Part shown: positions 1 to 7,074 of the stretch, in pieces
How the letters are laid out: each line of letters starts with the position of its first letter
Position numbering within the stretch: position 1 is the stretch's first letter
Assembly (NCBI GenBank): GCA_900549945.1
Contig: URQJ01000035.1
Coordinates: 1 to 12,891 of the forward strand
Direction: 5' to 3'
DNA: 12,891 nt
Source: an uncultured Oscillospiraceae bacterium
Lineage (GTDB): Bacteria; Bacillota; Clostridia; Oscillospirales; Acutalibacteraceae
Translations under genes and position numbers: made by a program
The notes under the pieces: model-generated
The model's database searches: none
Told to the model about the DNA's origin: nothing
What the model saw: only the letters and a program-made list of their open reading frames with translations

Positions 1-431
1 TCCGCGATCTCGGGCGTGACCGCAGCGCCGAGCGCCGGGATCAGCCGCCAGATCATCTGGCAGGCCGCGGCCGCGCCGCCCTCTACCCACGCTTCTTTCG
101 CGAAGGGGCGGTGCGTCGCATGGTGGTCGATCGCGAGGTCCACCCGCTCGCCGAGCGGCTCCAGCGCGCCGAGCAGCGTTTTATCCGCCACGTCGACCGT
201 GACGATGTGCTCCGGCTCGAAATCGCCGAACGCGATCCCGCGGAACATGTAGCCAAATTTCTCCGGCACCGGGTCGGCGCAGCGGAACTGCACCGATTTT
301 CCGATCGCCGTCAGCGCTCGGCTGAGCGCCGAGGCGCAGCCGAGCGTGTCGCCGTCCGGCGAGCGGTGCGAGAGGATCAAAATTCTGTCCCACGATTTTA
401 AAAGCGACGCCGCCGTGTTTAAATCCGCCAT
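1..431 (-). CDS. nrnA: Bifunctional oligoribonuclease/PAP phosphatase NrnA (DHH phosphoesterase), 3' part outside window
   Basis: The first 143 residues of a DHH-family phosphoesterase are visible; the gene continues past position 1 with no stop. NrnA is known to degrade 2-5 nt RNAs to mononucleotides and to dephosphorylate 3'-phosphoadenosine 5'-phosphate in the cytoplasm, using Mn2+. Visible motifs are SHRSPDGDTLG (residues 21-31, with His22, Asp26 and Asp28 as metal ligands), VTVDVAD (Asp80) and the name-giving IDHH (101-104). The C-terminal DHHA1 substrate-binding domain lies beyond the window. The ATG at 431 gives MADLNTAASLL; a GGTGA sits about 5 nt upstream. It follows the rbfA stop by 21 nt, so the two are very likely cotranscribed, as in many Clostridia where nrnA closes the infB-rbfA operon. 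Family assignment is firm; NrnA rather than another DHH/DHHA1 member is inferred from motif and context. Confidence 0.9.
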   Translation of the reverse strand, partial: MADLNTAASLLKSWDRILILSHRSPDGDTLGCASALSRALTAIGKSVQFRCADPVPEKFGYMFRGIAFGDFEPEHIVTVDVADKTLLGALEPLGERVDLAIDHHATHRPFAKEAWVEGGAAAACQMIWRLIPALGAAVTPEIA

Positions 432-452
432 TCGATTCACCGTCCCTTTCCG

Positions 453-800
453 TCATTTCTTCTCGAGGTCGTGCAGGATGCGCGAGATGTTCGCGCTGTA
501 TTCGATGGAATCCGTCGCCTTGAAGATTATTTCCGGCACGTGGCGCAGCTTGAGCCGCGCGCCAAGCTCCCGGCGGACGAAGCCCGCCGCGCTTTTGAGG
601 CCCTTCACAGCGTTTTCCGCCGCGTCCATCCCCTCCATCGCGCTGACGTAGACCGTGCAGTACGACAGGTCGTTCGTGACCTCCACGCGCACGACGCTCA
701 GCATCACGCCGCTGACGCGCGGGTCCTTGAGCTCGCGCAGGATCGCCGAGATCTCCCGGCGGATATCCTCCGTGGTTCTGCCCAGCTTGTGACTTGGCAT
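453..800 (-). CDS. rbfA: Ribosome-binding factor A
   Basis: This 115-residue protein has the normal RbfA length. RbfA binds the immature 30S subunit near the 5' end of 16S rRNA (helix 1 region) and helps late maturation, especially in the cold. The single type II KH fold is recognisable from LRELKDPRVSG (21-31), the strand VVRVEVTNDLSYCTVYVS (36-53), LGARLKLRHVPEIIF (79-93) and the DSIEYSANI helix (97-105). I chose the ATG at 800 because AAAGGAG lies 8 nt upstream. An in-frame GTG at 818 would place that Shine-Dalgarno sequence inside the gene and adds nothing conserved. A 71-nt gap separates it from the M20 peptidase gene upstream, where rbfA would normally follow infB (or ylxP); nrnA follows after 21 nt. 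No promoter is visible in the gap, so expression probably depends on transcripts from upstream. Confidence 0.96.
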   Translation of the reverse strand: MPSHKLGRTTEDIRREISAILRELKDPRVSGVMLSVVRVEVTNDLSYCTVYVSAMEGMDAAENAVKGLKSAAGFVRRELGARLKLRHVPEIIFKATDSIEYSANISRILHDLEKK

Positions 801-871
801 AGTGTTTTCTCCTTTCACAGAGGGCGCTCCCCGCCGCCGGCCCGAGGGCTGTGCGGCACGGTGAGGCCCGC

Positions 872-2005
872 TTATTTTTTCACAAAATGCGCGGCGATGA
901 GGTCGGCCGCGATCCGAAGGCCCGCTTTGAGGCTCTCGGTCTCAATCCACTCCCCGCGCGTGTGCGCTCCGCCGCCGCGGCAGAGGCCGACCGTCGCGGC
1001 CGGGATGCCGAGCGAAAACGGGATGTTGCAGTCCGTAGACATCGCGCAGATTTCCGGCGCGACGCCCGTATGGCGCCGCACGCTTTCGGCACAGCGGCGC
1101 AGAAGCTCTGCCTGCCGCGGGTCGCTCCTGTTTTTTTCGCCGCAGGGGCGCTCGCCGAGCAGCTCGGTCTCCACGCCGAGCCCGTCGGCGCGGAAAGACT
1201 CGAGCACGCTTTCAAAATACCGCCGCGCGCTAAGCAGGCTGTCCCGGTCGTCGGAGCGGAGCTCGTAGAGCATTTCGGCCTGCTGCGCGATCGTGTTGAC
1301 CGACGTGCCGCCCGAAATCTGCCCGACATTAAACGTCGTGCGGCTGCCGTTCTGCGGCACCGCGTAGGCGTAAAGCCTTTCGACGACGGCGCTCAGCCGC
1401 TCGATCGCGTTGGGGCTGCCGAAATTCGAGAACGAATGGCCGCCCGCGGTGCGCACCGTCACGCGGTAGCGCAGCGAGCCGACGGCCGCGCCGCACAGCT
1501 CCTCCATGTAGCCGTCGAACGACACGACCTCCCGCAGCCTGTCCCCGTAGCGCGCGAGGAGCGCCCGGCTGCCCTTGAGATTGCCGAGCCCCTCCTCGCA
1601 CGAATTCAGCGCAAAGACGATGCCGCACGACGTTTCCGGCCGCGCCTGTGCGACGTACGCCGCCGTGAGAAGCAGCAGTGCGACGTTCGCGGTGTCGTCG
1701 CCGACGCCGGGGCAGAACATTTTGCCGTCCCGCTCTGTAAGCGCCATCGGCTCCGTATCGGGGAAAACGGTGTCGGTATGCGCCATGAAGAGCACGATCG
1801 CCTCCGCCTGCTCCGCGCGGTACGGGTACACGGCGTTCTGGGCCTCATCGATGAAAACGCCCGCCGCGCCGTGTGCCTCAAGCCACGCCTTGCAGAACGC
1901 GGCGCGCTTTTCCTCTTTATGGCTCGGCGCGGGAATGGCGCAGAGCGCCCGAAGCAGCGCGGCCGCCTCGCCTTCATTTTGCTCGATATACCGCTGAAAA
2001 TCCAT
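872..2005 (-). CDS. M20 family metallopeptidase
   Basis: A 377-residue cytoplasmic M20-clan peptidase or amidohydrolase; no signal peptide is seen. Two-zinc site residues are visible in order: MAHTDTVF (His76, Asp78), GVGDDTANV (bridging Asp103), NSCEEGLGN (Glu137 general base, Glu138 ligand), SFDGYM (Asp164) and GGGAHTRGEW (His348). The lid/dimerisation domain occupies roughly 175-290, with GGHSFSNFGSPNAIERL (His190) and the NVGQISGGTSVN stretch typical of PepT-like and M20A members. Substrate is not readable from sequence; di- or tripeptidase or another amide hydrolase are all possible. The start at 2005 (MDFQRYIEQNEGEA) has GGGAG about 10 nt upstream. The longer in-frame opening would overlap the infB 3' end and the terminator between the genes. 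It sits where rbfA normally follows infB, an unusual neighbour for a translation operon. Confidence 0.92.
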   Translation of the reverse strand: MDFQRYIEQNEGEAAALLRALCAIPAPSHKEEKRAAFCKAWLEAHGAAGVFIDEAQNAVYPYRAEQAEAIVLFMAHTDTVFPDTEPMALTERDGKMFCPGVGDDTANVALLLLTAAYVAQARPETSCGIVFALNSCEEGLGNLKGSRALLARYGDRLREVVSFDGYMEELCGAAVGSLRYRVTVRTAGGHSFSNFGSPNAIERLSAVVERLYAYAVPQNGSRTTFNVGQISGGTSVNTIAQQAEMLYELRSDDRDSLLSARRYFESVLESFRADGLGVETELLGERPCGEKNRSDPRQAELLRRCAESVRRHTGVAPEICAMSTDCNIPFSLGIPAATVGLCRGGGAHTRGEWIETESLKAGLRIAADLIAAHFVKK

Positions 2006-2025
2006 GTGCGGCGCTCTCCCTTCCG

Positions 2026-2057
2026 AAAAAAGCCGCGCCCCGCGGCAGGGGGCGCGG
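2026..2057 (-). terminator. Intrinsic terminator after infB
   Basis: Read on the minus strand, CCGCGCCCC (2057-2049), a 7-nt loop (2048-2042) and GGGGCGCGG (2041-2033) form a perfect 9-bp all-GC stem. It is followed by C and then six T (2031-2026). It begins 21 nt after the infB stop and ends 20 nt before the M20 start, so no promoter fits between it and the next gene. Any transcript for the M20 gene starting upstream must read through it. Confidence 0.85.
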
Positions 2058-2078
2058 TTAAACCGACTTTCGATTCGA

Positions 2079-4511
2079 TTATTCTCTGTATTCTTCCATC
2101 TCGTACGCCTCAAGCACGTCGCCCAGCTTGATGTCGCTGAAGCGCTCGAGCGTGATGCCACAGTCGTAGCCGTCCGCAACCTCCTTCACGTCGTCCTTGA
2201 AGCGGCGGAGCGACGCGATTTTGTCGTCGGCGACGATGATGCCGTCGCGCACGAGGCGCACCTGCGCGCCGCGGACGATCTTGCCGGAGGTGACGTGGCC
2301 GCCGATGACCATGCCGACGTTCGTGATCTTGTAGACCTCGCGGCACTCGGCCTTGCCGAGGAACACCTCACGGTACTTCGGCGCGAGCATGCCCTTCATC
2401 GCGGATTCGATCTCCTCGATGCAGTCGTAGATGATGCGGTACAGGCGCATATCGACGCCGTCGCGCTTTGCATTTTCCTCCGCGACCGGGTCCGGGCGGA
2501 CGTTGAAGCCGACAACAATCGCATTCGACGCGTTCGCGAGCATGACGTCGCTCTCGTTAATCGCGCCGACCGCGCCATGGATCACGTGCACGCGCACCTC
2601 GTCGTTCGTGAGCTTCTCGAGCGACTGGCGCACCGCCTCGACGGAGCCCTGTACGTCGGCCTTGACGATAATCTTGAGCTCCTTCATCTCGCCGACCTTC
2701 ATCTGCTCGAAGAGATTGTCAAGCGTGACCTTCGTCTGCGAATTGAACATCTCCTCCTTGTGCTCGTTGAGGCGCTGCTCGACGAGCTCGCGGGCGAGGC
2801 GTTCATCGGAAACGGCGTTGAAAATATCGCCGCCGACCGGCACGTCGTTGAGGCCGGTGACCTCCACCGGCACGGAGGGGCCCGCCGACACCACGCGCTC
2901 GCCGCGCTCGTTCATCATCGCGCGGATGCGGCCGACCGTGGTGCCCGCAACGACGATGTCGCCGACATGCAGCGTGCCGTTCTGCACGAGCACCGTCGCG
3001 ACCGGGCCGCGGCCCTTGTCGAGGCGCGCCTCAATGACCGTGCCCTTCGCGGCGCGGTCCGGGTTCGCCTTAAGCTCCTTCATATCGGCGGTCAGGATGA
3101 TCATCTCGAGCAGGTCGTCGATGCCCATCTTCGTGTGCGCGGAAACCGGGATGCACGGCACGTCGCCGCCCCACTCCTCCGGCACAAGCTCGTACTCGGT
3201 GAGCTGCTGCTTCACGGCGTCCGGGTTCGCGGCCGGCTTATCCATCTTGTTGATCGCGACGATGATCGAGACGCCCGCGGCCTTCGCGTGGTTGATCGCC
3301 TCGACGGTCTGCGGCATGATGCCGTCGTCCGCTGCGACGACGAGCACGGCGATATCCGTGACCTGCGCGCCGCGCGCACGCATCGTGGTAAACGCGGCAT
3401 GGCCCGGCGTGTCGAGGAACGTGACCTCGCGGTCGTCCACCTGCACGCGGTACGCGCCGATGTGCTGCGTGATGCCTCCGGCCTCGCCCGCCGTGACGTT
3501 CGCATGGCGGATCGCATCGAGAATCGAGGTCTTGCCGTGATCGACGTGGCCCATAACGACCACAACCGGCGCACGCGGCACGAGGTTCGCGTCGTCGTCC
3601 TCGCTGTCGTCGATGATCCGCTCCTCGATCGTGACGACGACCTCCTTTTCCACCTTCGCGTGGAATTCATCGGCGATGAGCACCGCCGTATCGAAATCGA
3701 TCGTGTCGTTGATCGTCGCGAACACGCCGTTCATCATCAGCTTCTTGATGACCTCGGCGCTCGTGGCCTTGAGGCGCAGCGCGAACTCGCCGACTGTGAT
3801 CTCCTCGGGCACGGTGATCGTGATGTGCTTCGCCTTGCGCTCGGCCGCGATGCGGTTCAGGCGCTCGGCCTCCGTCTCACGCTTTGCGCTGCGCGGCTTG
3901 CCGCGGCGCTGGCTCTTCTGGTTGATCTTCTGCTTCGCGGCGACGGTTTCGTTCTTCACCTTGTCGTAGGCGAGGCGGTCGTACTTCTCGTTGTACTTGT
4001 CGATGTTAACATTGACGGTTCTCGTATCGACAACACGGCGGGACGGCGCGTTGGTCACCTCGCCGGAAGCTGCCGGCGCCGCATTCTGCTGCGGGCGCTT
4101 CTGCGGCTGGCTGTTCGCACCATTCTTCGGCGCGTTCTGCTGCGCCGGGCGGCGGTCGTTTTTCTGGTTCTGACCCTTGCCGCGCTCACCCTGCTGCGCG
4201 GTCTTCTTATCGCCCGGCTTTGCCTGCTGCGGCTTTTTCTCCTGCGGCCGGCCGCCCTGCTTCGCCGCGGGCCTTTCCTCCGCCGCTGCGGGCTCCGCCT
4301 TCGGCTGATTGCGCGTTGCGAAATACGCGTCGAAATTTTCCGCCGCGTGGTCCTGCGTGAACTTATCGAACACGATGTCGAGCTCCTTTTCCTCCAGCGC
4401 CGTCATGTGCTTTTTCGGCTCCTTGACGTACTTGCCGAGGATGTCTAGCACCTCCTTATTCGCCACGTTCAGATCTTTCGCGACTTCATGCACTCTGTAC
4501 TTTATCATCAT
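2079..4511 (-). CDS. infB: Translation initiation factor IF-2
   Basis: An 810-residue IF2, the GTPase that brings fMet-tRNA to the 30S P site and promotes subunit joining. Order of parts: an N-terminal IF2N-type helical domain (1-50, [14 protein letters not shown]), a low-complexity Q/K/P/A-rich linker (about 70-160), a basic region (160-230) and a second IF2N domain (about 230-290). The G domain follows, with G1 GHVDHGKT (321-328), GGITQHIG (345-352), DTPGH (367-371), NKMD (421-424) and SAH (457-459). Domains II and III come next (about 490-700), then the C-terminal tRNA-binding beta barrel (about 715-800, [21 protein letters not shown]). The gene opens with two adjacent ATG codons (4511, 4508), with AGGTGA about 9 nt upstream; either could be used. 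It follows ylxQ by 9 nt. The linker is unrelated to function-specific motifs and is typically variable in this family. Confidence 0.99.
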   Translation of the reverse strand: MMIKYRVHEVAKDLNVANKEVLDILGKYVKEPKKHMTALEEKELDIVFDKFTQDHAAENFDAYFATRNQPKAEPAAAEERPAAKQGGRPQEKKPQQAKPGDKKTAQQGERGKGQNQKNDRRPAQQNAPKNGANSQPQKRPQQNAAPAASGEVTNAPSRRVVDTRTVNVNIDKYNEKYDRLAYDKVKNETVAAKQKINQKSQRRGKPRSAKRETEAERLNRIAAERKAKHITITVPEEITVGEFALRLKATSAEVIKKLMMNGVFATINDTIDFDTAVLIADEFHAKVEKEVVVTIEERIIDDSEDDDANLVPRAPVVVVMGHVDHGKTSILDAIRHANVTAGEAGGITQHIGAYRVQVDDREVTFLDTPGHAAFTTMRARGAQVTDIAVLVVAADDGIMPQTVEAINHAKAAGVSIIVAINKMDKPAANPDAVKQQLTEYELVPEEWGGDVPCIPVSAHTKMGIDDLLEMIILTADMKELKANPDRAAKGTVIEARLDKGRGPVATVLVQNGTLHVGDIVVAGTTVGRIRAMMNERGERVVSAGPSVPVEVTGLNDVPVGGDIFNAVSDERLARELVEQRLNEHKEEMFNSQTKVTLDNLFEQMKVGEMKELKIIVKADVQGSVEAVRQSLEKLTNDEVRVHVIHGAVGAINESDVMLANASNAIVVGFNVRPDPVAEENAKRDGVDMRLYRIIYDCIEEIESAMKGMLAPKYREVFLGKAECREVYKITNVGMVIGGHVTSGKIVRGAQVRLVRDGIIVADDKIASLRRFKDDVKEVADGYDCGITLERFSDIKLGDVLEAYEMEEYRE

Positions 4512-4520
4512 AATATACCA

Positions 4521-4871
4521 TCACCTATCCTTATCTGAAGCGCAAACGGCATCGCGCCTCTCACTTTCACCGGCAGCCCCAAGCTCCTGCTTCAGCTTCC
4601 CCGCGAACCCGGCATCGCAGACGGCGAGCACGCCCGTCTTTTTGCCGATGGCCGCCGAGATCTGCTCCATCGTAAACGCGGTTTCAAAAAACGCCGCCTT
4701 TGCGCGCTCCGCTTCAAACCGCACGTTCTTTTTTGTTTTATCCGAAAGGTCCGCCGCAGCGAGCACGAGCGGGCATTCGCCCCCGCGCAGCGCCTGTGCC
4801 GCGGTGTCGTACCCGTAGCGCAGTTTTCCCGCGCGCCGTGCAAGGCCGAGCAGGGCCAGCGCTTTCTGCAT
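4521..4871 (-). CDS. ylxQ: L7Ae/YbxF-type RNA-binding protein YlxQ
   Basis: A 116-residue protein of the L7Ae/L30e/S12e/Gadd45 fold, always found between ylxR and infB in Bacillota. Members bind kink-turn RNA; the physiological target of YlxQ is not settled. Family-typical stretches are LGLARRAGKLRYGYDT (8-23, including the RNA-contacting G-K/R turn), CPLVLAAADLSDKTKKNV (33-50) and the MEQISAAIGKKTGVLAVCDAGFA segment (about 69-91). The C-terminal tail (after about 95) is charged and not conserved. The ATG at 4871 has GGGAGG 8 nt upstream, and that Shine-Dalgarno sequence overlaps the rnpM stop region (14-nt gap), consistent with translational coupling. An in-frame reading opened further upstream only mirrors rnpM in another frame and was not used. 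Confidence 0.92.
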   Translation of the reverse strand: MQKALALLGLARRAGKLRYGYDTAAQALRGGECPLVLAAADLSDKTKKNVRFEAERAKAAFFETAFTMEQISAAIGKKTGVLAVCDAGFAGKLKQELGAAGESERRDAVCASDKDR

Positions 4872-4885
4872 GCCGACCGCCTCCC

Positions 4886-5191
4886 TTACCGCTTCTCTGC
4901 GTCTGCGCAGAGTTCCGCGTACATCGCCTCGTATATCTCGTCGCCGATGCGGCAGGAGAACGCGCGCTCGATGCGCCGCGCCTTCTGCGCTTTTTTCAGG
5001 CACTCGGGATCGCGGCACACATAGGCGCCGCGGCCCGGCTTTCGGCCGGTCAGGTCGAGCGAAACCTCCCCGCCCGTCTCCACACCGTCCACTTCCTTCA
5101 CGGGCGCGCGCACGACGCGGACCAGCTCCTTTTTCGGCTTCATTTCGCCGCAGCCCGCACACATCCGGAGCGGTATTTTCTTTTGCTTCAC
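4886..5191 (-). CDS. rnpM: RNase P modulator RnpM (YlxR/DUF448)
   Basis: A 101-residue YlxR-family nucleic-acid-binding protein, recently described in Bacillota as a modulator of RNase P. The family core is clear: KKIPLRMCAGCGEMKPKKELVR (4-25) with the CxxC pair at Cys11/Cys14, DLTGRKPGRGAYVCRDPEC (46-64) with the GRGAY(V/I)C signature, and the C-terminal helix ending in the RRIERAF region (72-78). I chose the GTG at 5191 because MKQKKIPLRMC matches the usual family start. A GTG at 5203 and a TTG at 5224 are also in frame; AAAGGA lies only 2 nt before the 5203 codon and 14 nt before the 5191 codon, so spacing does not decide. It lies 41 nt after nusA and 14 nt before ylxQ in the same operon. 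Confidence 0.9.
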   Translation of the reverse strand: MKQKKIPLRMCAGCGEMKPKKELVRVVRAPVKEVDGVETGGEVSLDLTGRKPGRGAYVCRDPECLKKAQKARRIERAFSCRIGDEIYEAMYAELCADAEKR

Positions 5192-5232
5192 CCTTTGAAT
5201 CACGTTCCTTTCTGCGCGGTGCAAAACCGGGC

Positions 5233-6324
5233 TTACGCCTCGTCCTCGCCGAAGAAGCCGCTTTCCGGCTTGATGTCGATCTTCCAGCCGGTCAGCTTCG
5301 CGGCAAGGCGGGCGTTCTGGCCCTTATTGCCGATCGCGAGGGAGAGCTGGCTGTCCGGCACCGTGACCTTGCAGGTGCGCGAGCCGTCCTCCGCAGGCTC
5401 CACGGAGAGCACCGTCGCCGGCGCGAGCGCCGCGGCGATGAACTTTCCCGGGTCCTCGCTGTAATCGACGATATCCATCTTCTCGCCGCCGAGCTCGTTG
5501 ACGATATCCGTGACGCGCGCGCCGCGGGTGCCGATGCAGGCGCCGACCGCATCGACGTCCGGATTGTGGCTCAAAACAGCGATCTTCGTTCTGGAGCCGG
5601 CCTCGCGGGCGACGGCCTTGATCTCGACCGTGCCGTCGAAAATTTCGGGGACCTCCTTTTCGAACAGGCGGCGAATCAGATCGGGGTGCGTGCGGGAGAT
5701 GATGGCCTTCGGGCCCTTTTCTGTCTCCTTCACGTCCACCACGTAGACCTGCACAAAATCGCCCTCGCGGACGTCCTCGGTACCGACCTGCTCGCTCTTC
5801 GGCAGAACCGCCTCGGCCTTGCCGATTTTGAGCGAAAGCGCGCCGGTTTTCGGGTCTACGCGCTCCACAAGGGCGCTGACAAGCTCCTGATGGCGGCTCT
5901 TGAACTCCTGCATCATCTGGCCGCGTTCGCTGTCGCGGATGCCCTGGCGGATGATGTTGCGCGCCGTCTGCGCGGCGACGCGGCCGAACTGCTTCGTATC
6001 AAGCCGGTGGCGCACAAAGCCGCCGATTTCCGCGCGCGGGTCATACTGCGCGGCGATCTCCCGCGCGATCTCGCAGTTCGGGTCCTCCACGGTCTCGACG
6101 ATCTGCTTTCTCAGAAAAACGTCGAACTGGCCCTTTTCGGGGTCCATGTCGATGACGACGTCCTCGTTGCCGTAGCTGTTCTTGCAGGCGGTGACGATCG
6201 CCTTCTTGATTTTATCGATCATAAAATCGACCGGAATGCCCTTTTCCGCCTCGAGCAGCTTCAGCGCTTCAAAAAGCTCCTTGCCGTCATTGTTTTCCTT
6301 TTTCTGAACTGCCTTTCTAGCCAT
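5233..6324 (-). CDS. nusA: Transcription termination/antitermination factor NusA
   Basis: A 363-residue NusA of the short Bacillota form, without the acidic repeats of E. coli. NusA binds RNA polymerase near the RNA exit channel and stimulates pausing and intrinsic termination. Domains: RNAP-binding N-terminal domain (about 15-140, with KIKKAIVTACKNSYG and the conserved RQGIRDSERGQMMQEF helix region), S1 (about 145-210, ending AIISRTHPDLIRRLF), KH1 (about 235-290, GxxG loop in GACIGTRGARV) and KH2 (about 315-352, LAIGNKGQNARLAAKLTGW). The ATG at 6324 gives MARKAVQKKENN, which aligns with the family; the opening further upstream is untidy and overlaps the rimP end. It follows rimP by 35 nt. 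A hairpin with an interrupted U-tract in the operon leader suggests autoregulation (see 6929-6962). Confidence 0.98.
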   Translation of the reverse strand: MARKAVQKKENNDGKELFEALKLLEAEKGIPVDFMIDKIKKAIVTACKNSYGNEDVVIDMDPEKGQFDVFLRKQIVETVEDPNCEIAREIAAQYDPRAEIGGFVRHRLDTKQFGRVAAQTARNIIRQGIRDSERGQMMQEFKSRHQELVSALVERVDPKTGALSLKIGKAEAVLPKSEQVGTEDVREGDFVQVYVVDVKETEKGPKAIISRTHPDLIRRLFEKEVPEIFDGTVEIKAVAREAGSRTKIAVLSHNPDVDAVGACIGTRGARVTDIVNELGGEKMDIVDYSEDPGKFIAAALAPATVLSVEPAEDGSRTCKVTVPDSQLSLAIGNKGQNARLAAKLTGWKIDIKPESGFFGEDEA

Positions 6325-6359
6325 TTTTCCAAATCCCTGCCTTCTTAAATTCTTGTCGC

Positions 6360-6854
6360 TTATTCTGTGTCGTAATCCTCGATCAGGTGGACGGCCGCGC
6401 ACTCCTTTTTGGTAAACGTCACGGTCGTCTCCTCGTCGGTGATGATCTCAAAATCGCCGTTCTCCAGCACGTCGATCAAAATGCCCTCGAGCTCGCGCAC
6501 GCCGTTTTCCAGCGGGCGGATCAGCTTCACGTGCACCGGCGCCTCCAAAAACGCCTCGAAATGCTCGGGGCGCGTCAGCTTCCGGTTGATGCCGGGCGAG
6601 GAAACCTCCAGCGTGTATTCCTGCGGGATCGGGTCCTCGCTGTCGAGCACAGGGTTGACGGCGTGCGTCATATCGACGCAGTCGTCGATCGAAACGCCGC
6701 CCGGCTTGTCGATGAAGATGCGCAGGTACCAGTCCGCGCCCTCCTTTGTAAACGTCACATCCCACAGCGTGAGGCCCAGCTCCGCCGCGAGCGGCGCCGC
6801 GAGCGCGCGCACGACGTCCGTTGTGCTGCCCCTTTTTTTCTTTTCCTCGGCCAT
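6360..6854 (-). CDS. rimP: Ribosome maturation factor RimP
   Basis: A 164-residue RimP, the 30S maturation factor that acts on the 16S rRNA head and 3' domain. The N-terminal alpha/beta domain contains TLWDVTFTKEGADWYLRIF (29-47) and IDKPGGVSIDDCVDMTHAV (48-66). The conserved hinge YTLEVSSPGINRKLTRPEHF (80-99) leads to the SH3-like C-terminal domain (about 105-160). The ATG at 6854 has AAAGGA 9 nt upstream. The same frame stays open without a stop back to an ATG at 6983, at the predicted transcription start, adding 43 residues that include CLYC. That extension has no family counterpart and runs through the leader hairpin, so I did not use it. This is the first gene of the nusA-infB operon. 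Confidence 0.97.
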   Translation of the reverse strand: MAEEKKKRGSTTDVVRALAAPLAAELGLTLWDVTFTKEGADWYLRIFIDKPGGVSIDDCVDMTHAVNPVLDSEDPIPQEYTLEVSSPGINRKLTRPEHFEAFLEAPVHVKLIRPLENGVRELEGILIDVLENGDFEIITDEETTVTFTKKECAAVHLIEDYDTE

Positions 6855-6928
6855 ATCGCGCCATCCTTTCCCGCGGCGCCGACCGCCCCGGCCGCGCCGC
6901 TTAGCGCTGCTGGGGAGCATCTGCCCGC

Positions 6929-6962
6929 AATACAAACAAAAGAGCGGGTCGCCCCACTCTTT
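6929..6962 (-). promoter_or_regulatory. Putative transcription attenuator in the rimP-nusA leader
   Basis: Minus-strand RNA from 6962 to 6939 reads AAAGAGUGGG, a GCGA tetraloop (GNRA type) and CCCGCUCUUU: a 10-bp stem with one G-U pair. It is followed by a U-rich but interrupted tract, UUUUGUUUGUAUU, down to 6929. It lies only about 20 nt after the predicted transcription start and about 75 nt before rimP. Termination here would give an RNA of about 50 nt. Leader termination dependent on NusA, with suboptimal hairpins or U-tracts, is established for the B. subtilis nusA operon; the same role here is inferred. Confidence 0.75.
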
Positions 6963-6988
6963 CATCATCCTACTATCTACCATAAAGA

Positions 6989-7017
6989 ATTATACCACGG
7001 TCTTTTGTATTTTGCAA
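6989..7017 (-). promoter_or_regulatory. Sigma-A promoter of the rimP-nusA-infB operon
   Basis: On the minus strand, TTGCAA (7017-7012) and a perfect TATAAT (6994-6989) are separated by exactly 17 nt. Transcription should begin near 6982, giving a leader of about 128 nt before rimP. The terminator of the upstream operon ends just before the -35 element, so the two operons are cleanly insulated. Confidence 0.88.
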
Positions 7018-7025
7018 GCCCTTTT

Positions 7026-7057
7026 AAAAGGAAAAGGACGCGGAAAACCGCGCCCTT
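7026..7057 (-). terminator. Intrinsic terminator of the ABC/DUF4340 operon
   Basis: Minus-strand RNA AAGGGCGCGG (7057-7048), loop UUUU (7047-7044) and CCGCGUCCUU (7043-7034) form a 10-bp stem with one G-U pair. It is followed by UUCCUUUU (7033-7026). It begins 17 nt after the DUF4340 stop codon and lies directly upstream of the nusA operon promoter. Confidence 0.85.
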
Positions 7058-7074
7058 CGTGGATTTTTCGTGCT

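Noticed and set aside
816..853. Imperfect inverted repeat (CACAG/CTGTG with inner GGGC/GCCC) in the M20-rbfA gap
   Set aside because: The stem is broken and no T-tract follows; it is as likely to be chance in GC-rich sequence.
2004..4448. An 814-codon open frame on the plus strand opposite infB
   Set aside because: It lies exactly antisense to a certain IF2 gene. It is rich in Arg, Asp, His, Leu and Val, as expected from reverse reading of GC-rich codons, and shows no domain-like pattern.
6855..6983. In-frame N-terminal extension of RimP with a CLYC pair, resembling half a zinc ribbon
   Set aside because: The ATG lies at the predicted transcription start, the extension runs through the leader hairpin, only one Cys pair is present, and the ATG at 6854 has a good Shine-Dalgarno sequence and the family-typical start.
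7020..7031. A 12-bp palindrome CCTTTTAAAAGG next to the nusA operon -35
   Set aside because: It overlaps the T-tract of the preceding terminator, which accounts for most of it; an operator role has no further support.
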